In this document: positions 6,128-13,978 of the stretch, one piece after another | How the letters are laid out: every line of letters begins with the position of its first letter | How positions within the stretch are numbered: the first letter of the stretch is position 1 | NCBI GenBank assembly: GCA_026705105.1 | Contig: JAPPBK010000395.1 | Coordinates: forward strand, 1 to 30,733 | From: Chloroflexota bacterium | GTDB lineage: Bacteria > Chloroflexota > Dehalococcoidia > Bin125 | Direction: 5' to 3' | Length of the DNA: 30,733 bases | Notes under the pieces: model-generated | Databases searched by the model: none | What the model saw: the letters and a program-made list of their open reading frames with translations, nothing else | Told to the model about the DNA's origin: nothing | Made by a program: the position numbers and the translations under genes

Positions 6128-7459
6128 TCATTCTTCTGTCTCCACGGGCAACGCCTCGAGCAGGCACTGCCAAGAGTCGTTGACCGGCTGACCGTCGCGC
6201 GATAGCGGGCCAGTCGGCAGGACGGTTCTCCACCCACACTGAGCGAGAACCGGATCGGCGACGAGACGGCAGCCGTCGCGTTCGCCGGCGGTGTCGTTGG
6301 ACCAGAACGCCTGGCCGATGACCGTTGTCGAACCGGAAGCATACGGCTCGTCATAGAGCACCCACGCCGGCAGCGGCTCGACCTCCTGGGCGGTCCAGTC
6401 GGGCAGCGCTTCGCGCAGGTGCTCGCGGCACTCGGCGATCTCGGCAGCGGTGATCACCGGCGGCGGTACATCGCCGAGGACGTTGCCGTACCGGTCCCAA
6501 GGCGGAAGGTCGAACCGTTGCCCGCCGTACTCCTTCAACACGCGCTCGACCGCGTTGTCGACGGTCGTCGGGTCGGCGTCGGGAATCGTGATCGTGCGGA
6601 TCTCCGACTCGCCGGCGAAGCCGATGCTCACCGTGGCCGAGTAGTGGCCGAGCCCCGAGGTCGGCTGGAGGTCGACCGCGCCCAGGCGCCCGGTGTGACC
6701 GGTGTAGGTCGTCCCGTCGTGCGTGCGCGTCCAGTCCTTGCAGTCGGGTACGAGCGGCGCGTCCTTGCACGGGACGTCGAAGTCGATCCAGGTCCAGCCC
6801 CGCACCTGCCAGGTCAGGTCCAAGTCGGCCTCGACCGTGCCCTGCTGCACCAACAGGATCGCCAGCACGATCTGACCGCCGGGCACCTCGGCCTCCACCG
6901 CATCTTTGGTCCCGATCTCGACCGACTGCGATTCGCTATGTGACTCGCCCACGGTGACGGAGAAGTCGACGGACTCGCTGACCTTGTCGGAGCCGAAGCC
7001 GGCCTCGACGCCGACCGACAGCCCGAGCGTTGCCGACGTACTCCATTCGATCGAGGACGACGTCGTGATCGTGTCGCTGATTTCGGTCGAGAACCGGACG
7101 GCGACATCGGAGTCCGAGTTGTCCCACACGTGATGGGTCAGGGCGCGGGGCGTCAGGATCACGCGGGCCTTCGAGCGCTGGACCGACGGGACCAGCACGG
7201 ACGGCTGGAGCGCGCCGGTGCCGCCGACGTGGTTGCCCCAGGCCGGATAGTGCGCGTGCGCCCAACGCAGGTTCTGATCCTCGTAGTCGGGCACGCCGCC
7301 GGTGTGGGTGCCGGTGAGCGTGAACTTCGTGTCCGCCAGCGTCAGGGCCGGCTCGATGCTGAGGTTGAAGTCAGGCGGGGCCGGAGCACTGACGGTGCTG
7401 CAGCCGAGCACGACGACTGCGACCGCGGCCGCGACGACGGAAAGGATCCTGTTGCTCAT
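6128..7459 (-). CDS. lipoprotein with aerolysin/ETX-MTX2-like pore-forming core
   Basis: I start this 443-aa protein at ATG 7459, which gives a lipoprotein signal peptide with lipobox VLGC (Cys20). Residues about 112-230 have the beta-pore-forming pattern: DNSDSDVAVRFSTEISDT, then Ser/Thr-rich alternating strands (SSSIEWSTSATLGLSVGVEA), a glycine-rich turn, a second amphipathic strand (VDFSVTVGESHSESQSVEIG), then a PGG turn before a hydrophobic strand. This matches the insertion hairpin and flanking strands of the ETX/MTX2/aerolysin family by pattern only. C231 and C240 could form a disulfide, and the C-terminal half is unassigned. With a neighbouring barrel and another lipoprotein it may act at the outer membrane: pore, exclusion factor or egress factor. 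Confidence 0.7.
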   Translation of the reverse strand: MSNRILSVVAAAVAVVVLGCSTVSAPAPPDFNLSIEPALTLADTKFTLTGTHTGGVPDYEDQNLRWAHAHYPAWGNHVGGTGALQPSVLVPSVQRSKARVILTPRALTHHVWDNSDSDVAVRFSTEISDTITTSSSIEWSTSATLGLSVGVEAGFGSDKVSESVDFSVTVGESHSESQSVEIGTKDAVEAEVPGGQIVLAILLVQQGTVEADLDLTWQVRGWTWIDFDVPCKDAPLVPDCKDWTRTHDGTTYTGHTGRLGAVDLQPTSGLGHYSATVSIGFAGESEIRTITIPDADPTTVDNAVERVLKEYGGQRFDLPPWDRYGNVLGDVPPPVITAAEIAECREHLREALPDWTAQEVEPLPAWVLYDEPYASGSTTVIGQAFWSNDTAGERDGCRLVADPVLAQCGWRTVLPTGPLSRDGQPVNDSWQCLLEALPVETEE

Positions 7460-7472
7460 GGCGGGCACCGTA

Positions 7473-8333
7473 TCAGCGGTCGTCGTCGTCGAACGGCGCC
7501 GTCCCGTAGGCCGCGACCAGATCGCGAACCGTTCGTGTGGCGCCGTCCCGGGTATGGCAGACCGTGTCCGGCGGCGCATCGGCCGGGTCCACGCGCCAGG
7601 CGGCCGTACCGTCGCCGAGCACGACGAGGACCAGGAGACCGTCGTCGTTGTCGGCACCGGGCGCGTACCAGCGAACCAGCGCCGGCGGCTTGGCTTCGGC
7701 GTCGGCCCTCACGATGTGATAGCTCCGCACGGTTTCGAGCATGGCCGCGAAGGACTGGCTCATCGCCTGCTGCTGGGCTGAAGGCCATCCGACCACGACC
7801 TGCGTCTCCTGCGGGTCGGGGGCCACGTAGTGCCCGTCGATCTCGAACCGCGCGCCGTCGGGGATCGCCAAGCTGGCGGAGCAGCACCGGAGGTTCGCTC
7901 GCAAGTCCACCAGCATCTGCTCCATCGCATCCTGCTGTTCTGGAGTCCACTGGATCGTGAGCAGGATCCCGGCGTCCTCTGCCGGCATCCGAAGCGTGTC
8001 GACCACGACGTAACCGTTCTTGGGAACCCAGAGGTTCACCGCGACGAACGCCTGCTGCCGGTCGTCGTAAACCGCCGCGACGGGTTCAATCGTGACCTTG
8101 AGCGCGCTCACGCTCTCGGCCCAGGTGCCGAGCGCAGCCGTCGCGATGCCGGACAGCGGAGGCTCGTAGGCGATGGTGATCGTGCCCGCGTCGATGTTCG
8201 TGATCGACGCCGGCGAGATCGCCACCGAAACCCCGCTGTCGTTGTCGTCGTCGGGGACCAGGGCCGCGCAGGAGACACCGGCCAGCAGCAACAAGGCCGT
8301 GATCGGCAGGTGATCGAACGTGCGAGGAATCAC
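7473..8333 (-). CDS. probable lipoprotein, 286 aa
   Basis: GTG 8333 overlaps the upstream stop (GTGA). A hydrophobic leader (LPITALLLLAGVSC) ends at Cys22. The lipobox is slightly atypical, with Gly at -3, so either lipidation or ordinary export is possible. The mature protein opens with a short acidic linker (DDDNDSG), then a beta-rich domain (VSVAISPASITNIDAGTITIAY) reminiscent of Ig-like folds, a helical middle (TPEQQDAMEQMLVDLRANL) with CC, and an acidic tail FDDDDR. No family recognised. It lies 13 bp upstream of the aerolysin-like gene and is presumably co-expressed. Confidence 0.6.
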   Translation of the reverse strand: MIPRTFDHLPITALLLLAGVSCAALVPDDDNDSGVSVAISPASITNIDAGTITIAYEPPLSGIATAALGTWAESVSALKVTIEPVAAVYDDRQQAFVAVNLWVPKNGYVVVDTLRMPAEDAGILLTIQWTPEQQDAMEQMLVDLRANLRCCSASLAIPDGARFEIDGHYVAPDPQETQVVVGWPSAQQQAMSQSFAAMLETVRSYHIVRADAEAKPPALVRWYAPGADNDDGLLVLVVLGDGTAAWRVDPADAPPDTVCHTRDGATRTVRDLVAAYGTAPFDDDDR

Positions 8334-8986
8334 GACGACGGAACCGGCTGCCCGCCGTGGAGGAACGTCATGATGCAGCGGATCTTGTGGGTGCCGCTGA
8401 CGTTCGTCGCCACGGCGCGGCCGTAGACCCGGTTATCGAGCGACTGGCTGGCGTCGGTCGTCCAGTGAGTCTGAGCGCCGCTCGTGTTCTGGCCACGGTA
8501 CTGGAGGTCGTGCGAGTAGTAGATCGGGGTGTCGAGTTCGACGTAGCCGGCTTGTCCAGAGGTCGCTCCGCCGTGCACCCAGACCTCGTAGACGCCCTTG
8601 AGCAGAATGGTGCCCTGCACACCGTTGGCGAAGTCGCCCATCGACAGCCCCTCGATGCCGTGCAGGCCAAGCGTGTCGTCGGCGTCGGAGCGGCCGGACG
8701 TTGCGTGGACCTCGGCGACGCCGGTGTCGCTGGCGTTGAAGTAGACGGGGTCCCCGTCGCTGAGCCCTCCCGAGGACGCGACCAGCAACCGCATCGTCAG
8801 CCGGTCCTGGTGCTGGGAGAGGCTCAGGAGATGCGCGATCCAGTCCTCGACCGTGTTGCCGGAGGCCGGTGGCCTATCGTGACCGACAAGAATCTTCACG
8901 GCCTCGGCGAGCGCCTTCGACCCCGCGTTGCTGTCCAGCGTCAGCGGAGTACGGGTCTTCTCGGTGGTCGCGGAAATCGTCGGCAT
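8330..8986 (-). CDS. virion-associated / fibre-accessory protein, 218 aa
   Basis: ATG 8986 lies 3 bp after the stop of the large fibre-like gene. The N-terminal half is helical (SKALAEAVKILVGHD, VEDWIAHLLSLSQHQ). The C-terminal half is a beta-rich, Gly/Ser/Thr-rich domain (GVYEVWVHGGATSGQAGYVEL, VYGRAVATNVSGTHKIRCIM) typical of structural or decoration proteins. The 767-aa neighbour has a comparable helical segment, VREWLRRL, near its N-terminus. I infer a fibre or tip component, but no specific family can be named. Confidence 0.6.
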   Translation of the reverse strand: MPTISATTEKTRTPLTLDSNAGSKALAEAVKILVGHDRPPASGNTVEDWIAHLLSLSQHQDRLTMRLLVASSGGLSDGDPVYFNASDTGVAEVHATSGRSDADDTLGLHGIEGLSMGDFANGVQGTILLKGVYEVWVHGGATSGQAGYVELDTPIYYSHDLQYRGQNTSGAQTHWTTDASQSLDNRVYGRAVATNVSGTHKIRCIMTFLHGGQPVPSS

Positions 8987-8989
8987 TCG

Positions 8990-11293
8990 TCAAACCTCGA
9001 TGGTGATCGTCTGGCCGTTCCAGGTGGCGTCGCAGTAGGCGTCGTCCTCGAACAGATAGATCGTGTAGTTGGTCGCGCCAATGGTACGCGCAACACCCGC
9101 TTGCACCGCGTCGAGCACCTCGAACGGGCCGATCTTGAACGAGCTCGGCTGGTCCTGGGCCGCGGGAACCGCCCACCAGCCGATGTACTCGCCGCTGTCC
9201 GGGATGTTTCGAAACGTCCAGACGCCCTCGACCAGGCCATGGGTGACGTCGGAATCGTCTAACTCCACCGAGGCGGCGGCGGCCGTTGCCCGCGGCAGCC
9301 AGCCCTGGTGCACGACCGATCCCGGTTCCGGAGCCACTGCCGAGCCAATGCGAAAAACCTCGAAGGCGCTGCCGGCGCCGATCGTGAACACGAACACTGT
9401 CGCGGCGCGGACCTCCCAGTAGATCTGGTCGTCACGGCGCAGGCGGTAGATCTCCTGATGCCGCGCGAACTGGCGGTCAGTGTCGGCCGCGATGTTGCGG
9501 ACGTAGCCGCCACCAATTTCCGGAAGCGGGATGAGCGCGCCGTCGCGTCGGATGCCGAACCGGATCGACAGACTCTCGCGGGTGCCCGCGGGCATGGTGC
9601 CGACGAGCTCGAGATGAAGATGGTACAGCCCGTCCATCGGCGCCGACGGTCCGTAGCCGACGACTCTCCAGCCGCCCTCGTTGACCTGCACCGCGCCGAA
9701 CCCGTCGGACGTCGGTGAGTACCTCGTCCAGGAGTCGGTCAAGATCGTGAGGGCGGTGCCACTCGCGAGCGCCACCTTGAATGCGACCGTCGGCTCAATC
9801 AGCGCCTCGAGACGGTCGATCTCGTGCCCGAGATCGGTTGCCCGCTGCACCAGCGTCTCGATCTCCTGGCCCAAGCCCGGAGTCGGATCGTCGTACAGCT
9901 CGATGGCGTCGGCGGGCACGTTCACGCGCAGCAGGCGTTCGGGCTTCCCTGTGAAGTCCGGGGCCATCCGCGCGAGCACGGCATCCGCAAGTTGGCCCAG
10001 GCTCCATTCCGCGACCGTGGGCGCCCAGGCCCCGGTAGAGCCGACGACGAGGATCTGGCCGGCCTCTGCGGGTCGCCGCGTCGGCAGCAAGCGCTCGAGC
10101 ACGGCATCCGCAAGATCTGAAGCTGTCCAGCCGCCTACGGGCGGTCCGCCTCCATTGTCGCCGCCCAGGCGCGCGCGGACCTCAGACGCCAGCGATTCCA
10201 GGGTCACGATGCCGGGGGCGAGCCCTCCCCCCCACACGAACACGCCCTCGGCCGACTGGAGCAGGCCGTTGGTGAAGGAGGCTCCCTCGTAGAAGCCGAT
10301 GCGGAAGTAGGACCAGGTGTCATCGGAGCCGACGAACTCGCTGGCCCAGGTGCCGAGGACGCGGTTATGGGTCTCGCCGTCCTGCGCGCCGCCATGGACG
10401 AGGAACCGGAACCGCCAGTTGCTCTGTGTCGAGCCGACCGGGATCCGGACGTAGACGAAGTCGGAGACGTCGCCGCCCACCTGCGCGTTACCGAAGGCCA
10501 GGGCTGCAATCGCGGCGATGTCGCCCAGCAGGCCAGTCGGAGCCGACCAGCCCGCGCCTGACGACACGTCCGTCCATGTCCGGGCCACCTGGAGAATCGG
10601 ATGGACACGCTGCTCTACGTCGCGGAGCTGGCGCAGCAGCGCGGCCTCGAGTTCGGTTTGGCCGACCGACCCGGGCGCGAGCGAGCCGTGGTACATCGTG
10701 CCGCCGGAGCCGCTCCATGTCTCGATCGACGTGATGGACCGAATGTCGACCTCGTCGAGCACGCGCCAGTAGGTGAAGCCGGCCTCCGGCGACGGCACCG
10801 TAAACGGCGACCAGGCGCCGCCGCGAATCCAGGCCTCGTCATCGGCGGCGACGAGGCGCAGCGCCCAATCCTCCCGGTCCTGGCCGGTCGCCAGCCGCGC
10901 GAGGATGCCGACCTGCGCCGGCCAGCTGGCCTGGGGAGGCTCCTGGGTCGCGGCCCACGGCTGCCCGACCTGCACGCTGCTCCCGGGCTGCGTAACGCAG
11001 ATCGCCGCGGTGGAAGTGGAGACGTTGCGGTTGGGCGCGCTCCGGGCGCCGATCGCGACAAGGTCGCGGACCACGCGCCGGAGCGCTTCGGTTTCCCAAC
11101 GCGACGCGGCGCCGCCGGGGACCGAACCGCCGACCGACGTGCTGAGGCGCCGGAGCCATTCGCGGACGTTGTCGCCCGCGGACGGCGGGTTGGAAAGGCC
11201 GACGCTGACGTCCTCTGCCGCGGCAACCGGCCCGCGGTTCCCCTGCGCGTCCAGATAGGCGCTTCGAAGCCGGCCGATCAGGTCGATGCTCAT
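8990..11293 (-). CDS. large tail fibre / receptor-binding-type protein
   Basis: This 767-aa protein starts at ATG 11293. It has a short helical N-terminus, several Gly/Thr/Trp-rich beta domains, two copies of a short motif near residues 405-455 (DLADAVLERLLPT and QLADAVLARMAPD), and a coiled-coil-like segment at about 485-510 (LGQEIETLVQRATDLGHEIDRLEALIE). C-terminal beta-sandwich-like sequence follows. Size, modular beta composition, internal helical trimerisation-like segment and position beside other virion genes fit a fibre or side-tail appendage. No catalytic domain was noticed. Host specificity presumably resides in the C-terminal half. Confidence 0.7.
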   Translation of the reverse strand: MSIDLIGRLRSAYLDAQGNRGPVAAAEDVSVGLSNPPSAGDNVREWLRRLSTSVGGSVPGGAASRWETEALRRVVRDLVAIGARSAPNRNVSTSTAAICVTQPGSSVQVGQPWAATQEPPQASWPAQVGILARLATGQDREDWALRLVAADDEAWIRGGAWSPFTVPSPEAGFTYWRVLDEVDIRSITSIETWSGSGGTMYHGSLAPGSVGQTELEAALLRQLRDVEQRVHPILQVARTWTDVSSGAGWSAPTGLLGDIAAIAALAFGNAQVGGDVSDFVYVRIPVGSTQSNWRFRFLVHGGAQDGETHNRVLGTWASEFVGSDDTWSYFRIGFYEGASFTNGLLQSAEGVFVWGGGLAPGIVTLESLASEVRARLGGDNGGGPPVGGWTASDLADAVLERLLPTRRPAEAGQILVVGSTGAWAPTVAEWSLGQLADAVLARMAPDFTGKPERLLRVNVPADAIELYDDPTPGLGQEIETLVQRATDLGHEIDRLEALIEPTVAFKVALASGTALTILTDSWTRYSPTSDGFGAVQVNEGGWRVVGYGPSAPMDGLYHLHLELVGTMPAGTRESLSIRFGIRRDGALIPLPEIGGGYVRNIAADTDRQFARHQEIYRLRRDDQIYWEVRAATVFVFTIGAGSAFEVFRIGSAVAPEPGSVVHQGWLPRATAAAASVELDDSDVTHGLVEGVWTFRNIPDSGEYIGWWAVPAAQDQPSSFKIGPFEVLDAVQAGVARTIGATNYTIYLFEDDAYCDATWNGQTITIEV

Positions 11294-11304
11294 GCCCGGC
11301 GATC

Positions 11305-11990
11305 CTACTGCCCGGTCCGTGCATGCCAGTACGGCTCACACACGTCCGGGGCTTCCGGGTCCGGGATCTCGACCGGCGGCGACGGCACGAAGTGGGGCAG
11401 GATTCCGATCCGGCCCGAGGCTGCGTGCTTGACCAGCGAGCCGTAGTCGCCGGCGGAAAGGTCAACGCCGCCCGGATCGGTCGGCATCACCTCGTCGCCC
11501 ATCAGAGCGTCCTTGGCGATCAGCGGCGAAACCGCGGAGTTCATGTCGTCGTTGATCCAGTACCAGTCGCCGTCGGCCAGGCCGTGGATCTGGATCGAGC
11601 CGCCCATATCGCAGGCGAGCCCGTTGTCCTCGGTGAAGGCAGCGCGGACGAGGCCCGCGCTGTCGCCCATGGCATTGCCCTCGACGATGACGTTGCCGCA
11701 CTCGGCGACGAAGTTGACCTGGCCGAAGCCATCGGCCAGTTCGCCGACGAAGCCGCCCTCGCCCATGAAGACGGGCGCCACATGGCACTCATCGTCAGGA
11801 CATACGACGGAGATCTCGTTTTCGACCTCGAGGTCGATCGGCATTGCATTTGGCGGCAACCCAGCAGCCAGCCACGCGACCGTCGCGGCGTCAGCGTCGA
11901 CGGTCTCTTCGCCGGGTCGGTGGCTCCGATCTGGGCGATAGCGGCCGCCGCAGTCAGAGCCATGAGCAGAAAGATGCTCAGCTTTCTCAT
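11305..11990 (-). CDS. secreted protein, apparently frameshifted, carrying repeat copy 3
   Basis: ATG 11990 has a good AAGGAAG Shine-Dalgarno and opens a signal peptide (MRKLSIFLLMALTAAAAIAQ). In that frame the sequence soon becomes Arg/Ser-rich, while the -1 frame reads sensibly (ETVDADAATVAWLAAGLPPN...) to a stop at 11305. The switch best fits near plus-strand 11900-11910, where AAG AGA would need one more G. Repeat copy 3 lies inside the good frame and encodes MPIDLEVENE. An ATG at 11844 in the repeat would give a 179-aa product without a signal peptide. The mature part is acidic with four or more Cys and a CPDDEC motif resembling CPDDC of the secreted protein at 5586-6107. Function unknown; a virion or envelope protein is likely. 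Confidence 0.5.
11816..11847 (-). repeat. dispersed palindromic repeat, copy 3
   Basis: The core palindrome is at 11822-11837. With copy 1 it shares 32 consecutive bases, from GCAATGCC through AAAACGA. After that it diverges from the CTCGACGCTGG tail present in the other copies. It lies within the 5' part of the secreted-protein gene. Confidence 0.9.
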
Positions 11991-12007
11991 GAGGTACTTC
12001 CTTTCGT

Positions 12008-12082
12008 CTCCGGCCCGTCTTGGGCCGGAGGAATGTCTCGGGGCGATTGCCCCGGTGATTTGAGCGCGGCGTCGTGCCGCGC
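12008..12082 (-). promoter_or_regulatory. three tandem stem-loops in the leader of the secreted-protein gene
   Basis: On the minus strand, from 5' to 3': GCGCGGC-ACGAC-GCCGCGC (7-bp stem, 82-64 of the 12,000s), CGGGGC-AATC-GCCCCG (6-bp stem, 54-39), and a 9-bp stem CTCCGGCCC / GGGCCGGAG with loop AAGAC (30-8). The last stem ends 17 bp before ATG 11990, next to the Shine-Dalgarno. There is no U-tract. They could terminate terminase transcripts with help from Rho, protect an mRNA end, or form a regulated leader. Confidence 0.6.
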
Positions 12083-12131
12083 CGGTTCGACTGTCTGGCG
12101 CGGGCTACCGCTGGCCCACGTGGCCAGCGTG

Positions 12132-13703
12132 CTACGCGCCGGAACGGCCCGGCCCTACCCCACGCCGGAGCACCCGATCGCGCGTTACAGGGCTTCCTAG
12201 AGCTTCGGCGCTCCCCGGAATGTCGATCGTGCCGTCGCCGCGGGGGATCAGTGTTCGAGGCGCCGGCGCGGCGCCGCGAAGCTGGTCCATCGTGAGGCCG
12301 ACTTCGAAGTGGCCGGGCGCGCGCTCGGAGTGCACGCCCCAACCGCTCACGCCGGCGGCTCGAGGCGCCGACCATGCAGCGGCGCCGCGGCGCATGACCG
12401 GCAACACGTACGCGCCAACGATCAGGGCGCCGACGAGGTCCTGCTCGGCGCCGACGGGATACAGGGAGGCCTGGGAGCGCATATCGTTTCTGAGCTCCTG
12501 AGTCGAACCGAGGCCGGCCCCTTCGATCTGCGCCTGGAGCGGGCGCGATCGCTCGTTCGGATCGCGCGGGATCGGCAAGTCGACGCGCCCGCTCCATCGG
12601 CCGTGCTCCCTGGCCACCAGGCGGTGCACCTCCTCGAGGCCTCGCAACTGGTCCCGATCCTCGATCCAGGCGAGAGGCTGGTACTCGTCGACCAGGCGCC
12701 GGAGCTCGGCGGCCCACGTTCTGGCGCCGCCGGGGCCGCGCCATGCGTCGAGCAGCCAGCAGCGCCCGGAGGCCTCCACACCCAGAATCACGTGAGCGGC
12801 CGACTGCTCCATGCTGATCGGATAGTGGGAACTCCCGAAGATCGCGAGCTCCTCCCGATCTGGCACTGGCCCCGCGATCAGGGCGTCGCTCGAAAGCAGC
12901 AGGCCGCCCATGCCCGCAGGGCGTCCCTGGTAGCCGGCTTGCCAGGTGCGCTCGCCCACGTTCCGGCGAATCGCTTTCAGGCGCTCGAGGCTGAACCGCT
13001 CTGGCCAAAGCGCCTCGCCCCGTTCGTTGACCGCCGGATAGTGGAGCAGCGTCCACTGATCGCCGCCGTCCTCCTGCAGGGCGAGCAGTCTGCCGACCAG
13101 GTCGTCCGCGTGCCAGCGCGTCGACACGACGACGATCGTGGACTGCTCGTAAAGCCGGCTGTAGAGGATCGATCGATACCACTCCCAGACGAGCTCGCGG
13201 TTGTCATCCTGGTCGACGTCGTCGACGCCCTTGTGCGGATCGTCGATGATCAGGAGGTCACCGCCGCGGCCGAGCGCCTGGCTGCCAACCCCGACCGCGA
13301 AGTAAACGCCCCCCTTCGTTGTGTGAAACCGGTAGACCGATCGGCTGTCGCGAGACAGTTCGCAGTCCGGAAACACCGCCCCGTGCTCCGGCGTTCGGAG
13401 GAGGTTGCGCGTCTCCCGACCCCAGGTCTCGACCAGGTCGCGGCCGCGCGAGGCGTGAAGGATTTCGGCCCGGGGCCGGTGCCCGAGCCACCAGGCAGGC
13501 AGGCGCGCGGAGCAGAGCATGGACTTTCCGTGCCGGAAGGGCTGCACGATCAGCAGGCGACGCGAGCTCGTTCCGTGGAGCGCGCCCTCGAGGTGCTCCG
13601 CGATCTCCCGAAGGTGCGGCGGCGACTGATAGCCGGGGTAGGTCAGCTCGCAGTAGGCAAGCAGCGATCGCCGCGCGGCTCTCGTGGCAAGCGAACCGAT
13701 CAC
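12132..13703 (-). CDS. terL: terminase large subunit
   Basis: This 523-aa DNA-packaging motor starts at GTG 13703 (GTGA overlap with the upstream gene). The ATPase half is canonical: Walker A QPFRHGKS (54-61), the following PAWWLG segment (69-74), Walker B DLLIIDDP (149-156) and coupling-type motif VSTRWH (193-198). The C-terminal nuclease half aligns in outline to Terminase_6C. It keeps WIEDRDQ (347-353) and a RSRPLQAQIEGAG stretch (386-398), but the usual GxDPA and GDY acidic positions read as GSSHYP and QSAAHV, and the HDDxxDA motif reads EQDLVGA (420-426). The protein should translocate DNA, while cleavage may use substituted or unrecognised residues. Confidence 0.92.
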   Translation of the reverse strand: MIGSLATRAARRSLLAYCELTYPGYQSPPHLREIAEHLEGALHGTSSRRLLIVQPFRHGKSMLCSARLPAWWLGHRPRAEILHASRGRDLVETWGRETRNLLRTPEHGAVFPDCELSRDSRSVYRFHTTKGGVYFAVGVGSQALGRGGDLLIIDDPHKGVDDVDQDDNRELVWEWYRSILYSRLYEQSTIVVVSTRWHADDLVGRLLALQEDGGDQWTLLHYPAVNERGEALWPERFSLERLKAIRRNVGERTWQAGYQGRPAGMGGLLLSSDALIAGPVPDREELAIFGSSHYPISMEQSAAHVILGVEASGRCWLLDAWRGPGGARTWAAELRRLVDEYQPLAWIEDRDQLRGLEEVHRLVAREHGRWSGRVDLPIPRDPNERSRPLQAQIEGAGLGSTQELRNDMRSQASLYPVGAEQDLVGALIVGAYVLPVMRRGAAAWSAPRAAGVSGWGVHSERAPGHFEVGLTMDQLRGAAPAPRTLIPRGDGTIDIPGSAEALGSPVTRDRVLRRGVGPGRSGA

Positions 13704-13978
13704 GGCGGATGCAGGGTGTGCCAGAGCGTCTGGGCCACCTTCCGCGCGTTGATCTCCCTGGGCTTCCGCGGCGGCATCCGATCGTTGCCGAGCTGCCGGA
13801 CGCCGTTGCGCGCATTGTGCGCGCGAAGGTCCCGTCTCGAGGTGATCATCGACCCGTCGACGGGCGAGCGGAACGCGTCCTGGACGTCCGGGATGATTTC
13901 CGGGCTGGCGGCGCGTTGCGTGTCCGTCACCTCGACCAGGCCTTCTCCCGGCACCCAAACCCAGCGCCGGCGCGTCAT
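13700..13978 (-). CDS. conserved small phage protein between portal and terminase
   Basis: This 92-aa protein starts at ATG 13978, overlapping the portal stop (ATGA), and its stop overlaps the terminase start. The central motif SPVDGSMITSRRDLRAHN is followed by NGVRQLGND. I recall this pattern from small podophage proteins encoded near packaging genes, where no firm function is assigned. A small-terminase role is possible by position. However, the helical protein at 28651-28992 has a more terminase-small-like sequence. Confidence 0.75.
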   Translation of the reverse strand: MTRRRWVWVPGEGLVEVTDTQRAASPEIIPDVQDAFRSPVDGSMITSRRDLRAHNARNGVRQLGNDRMPPRKPREINARKVAQTLWHTLHPP

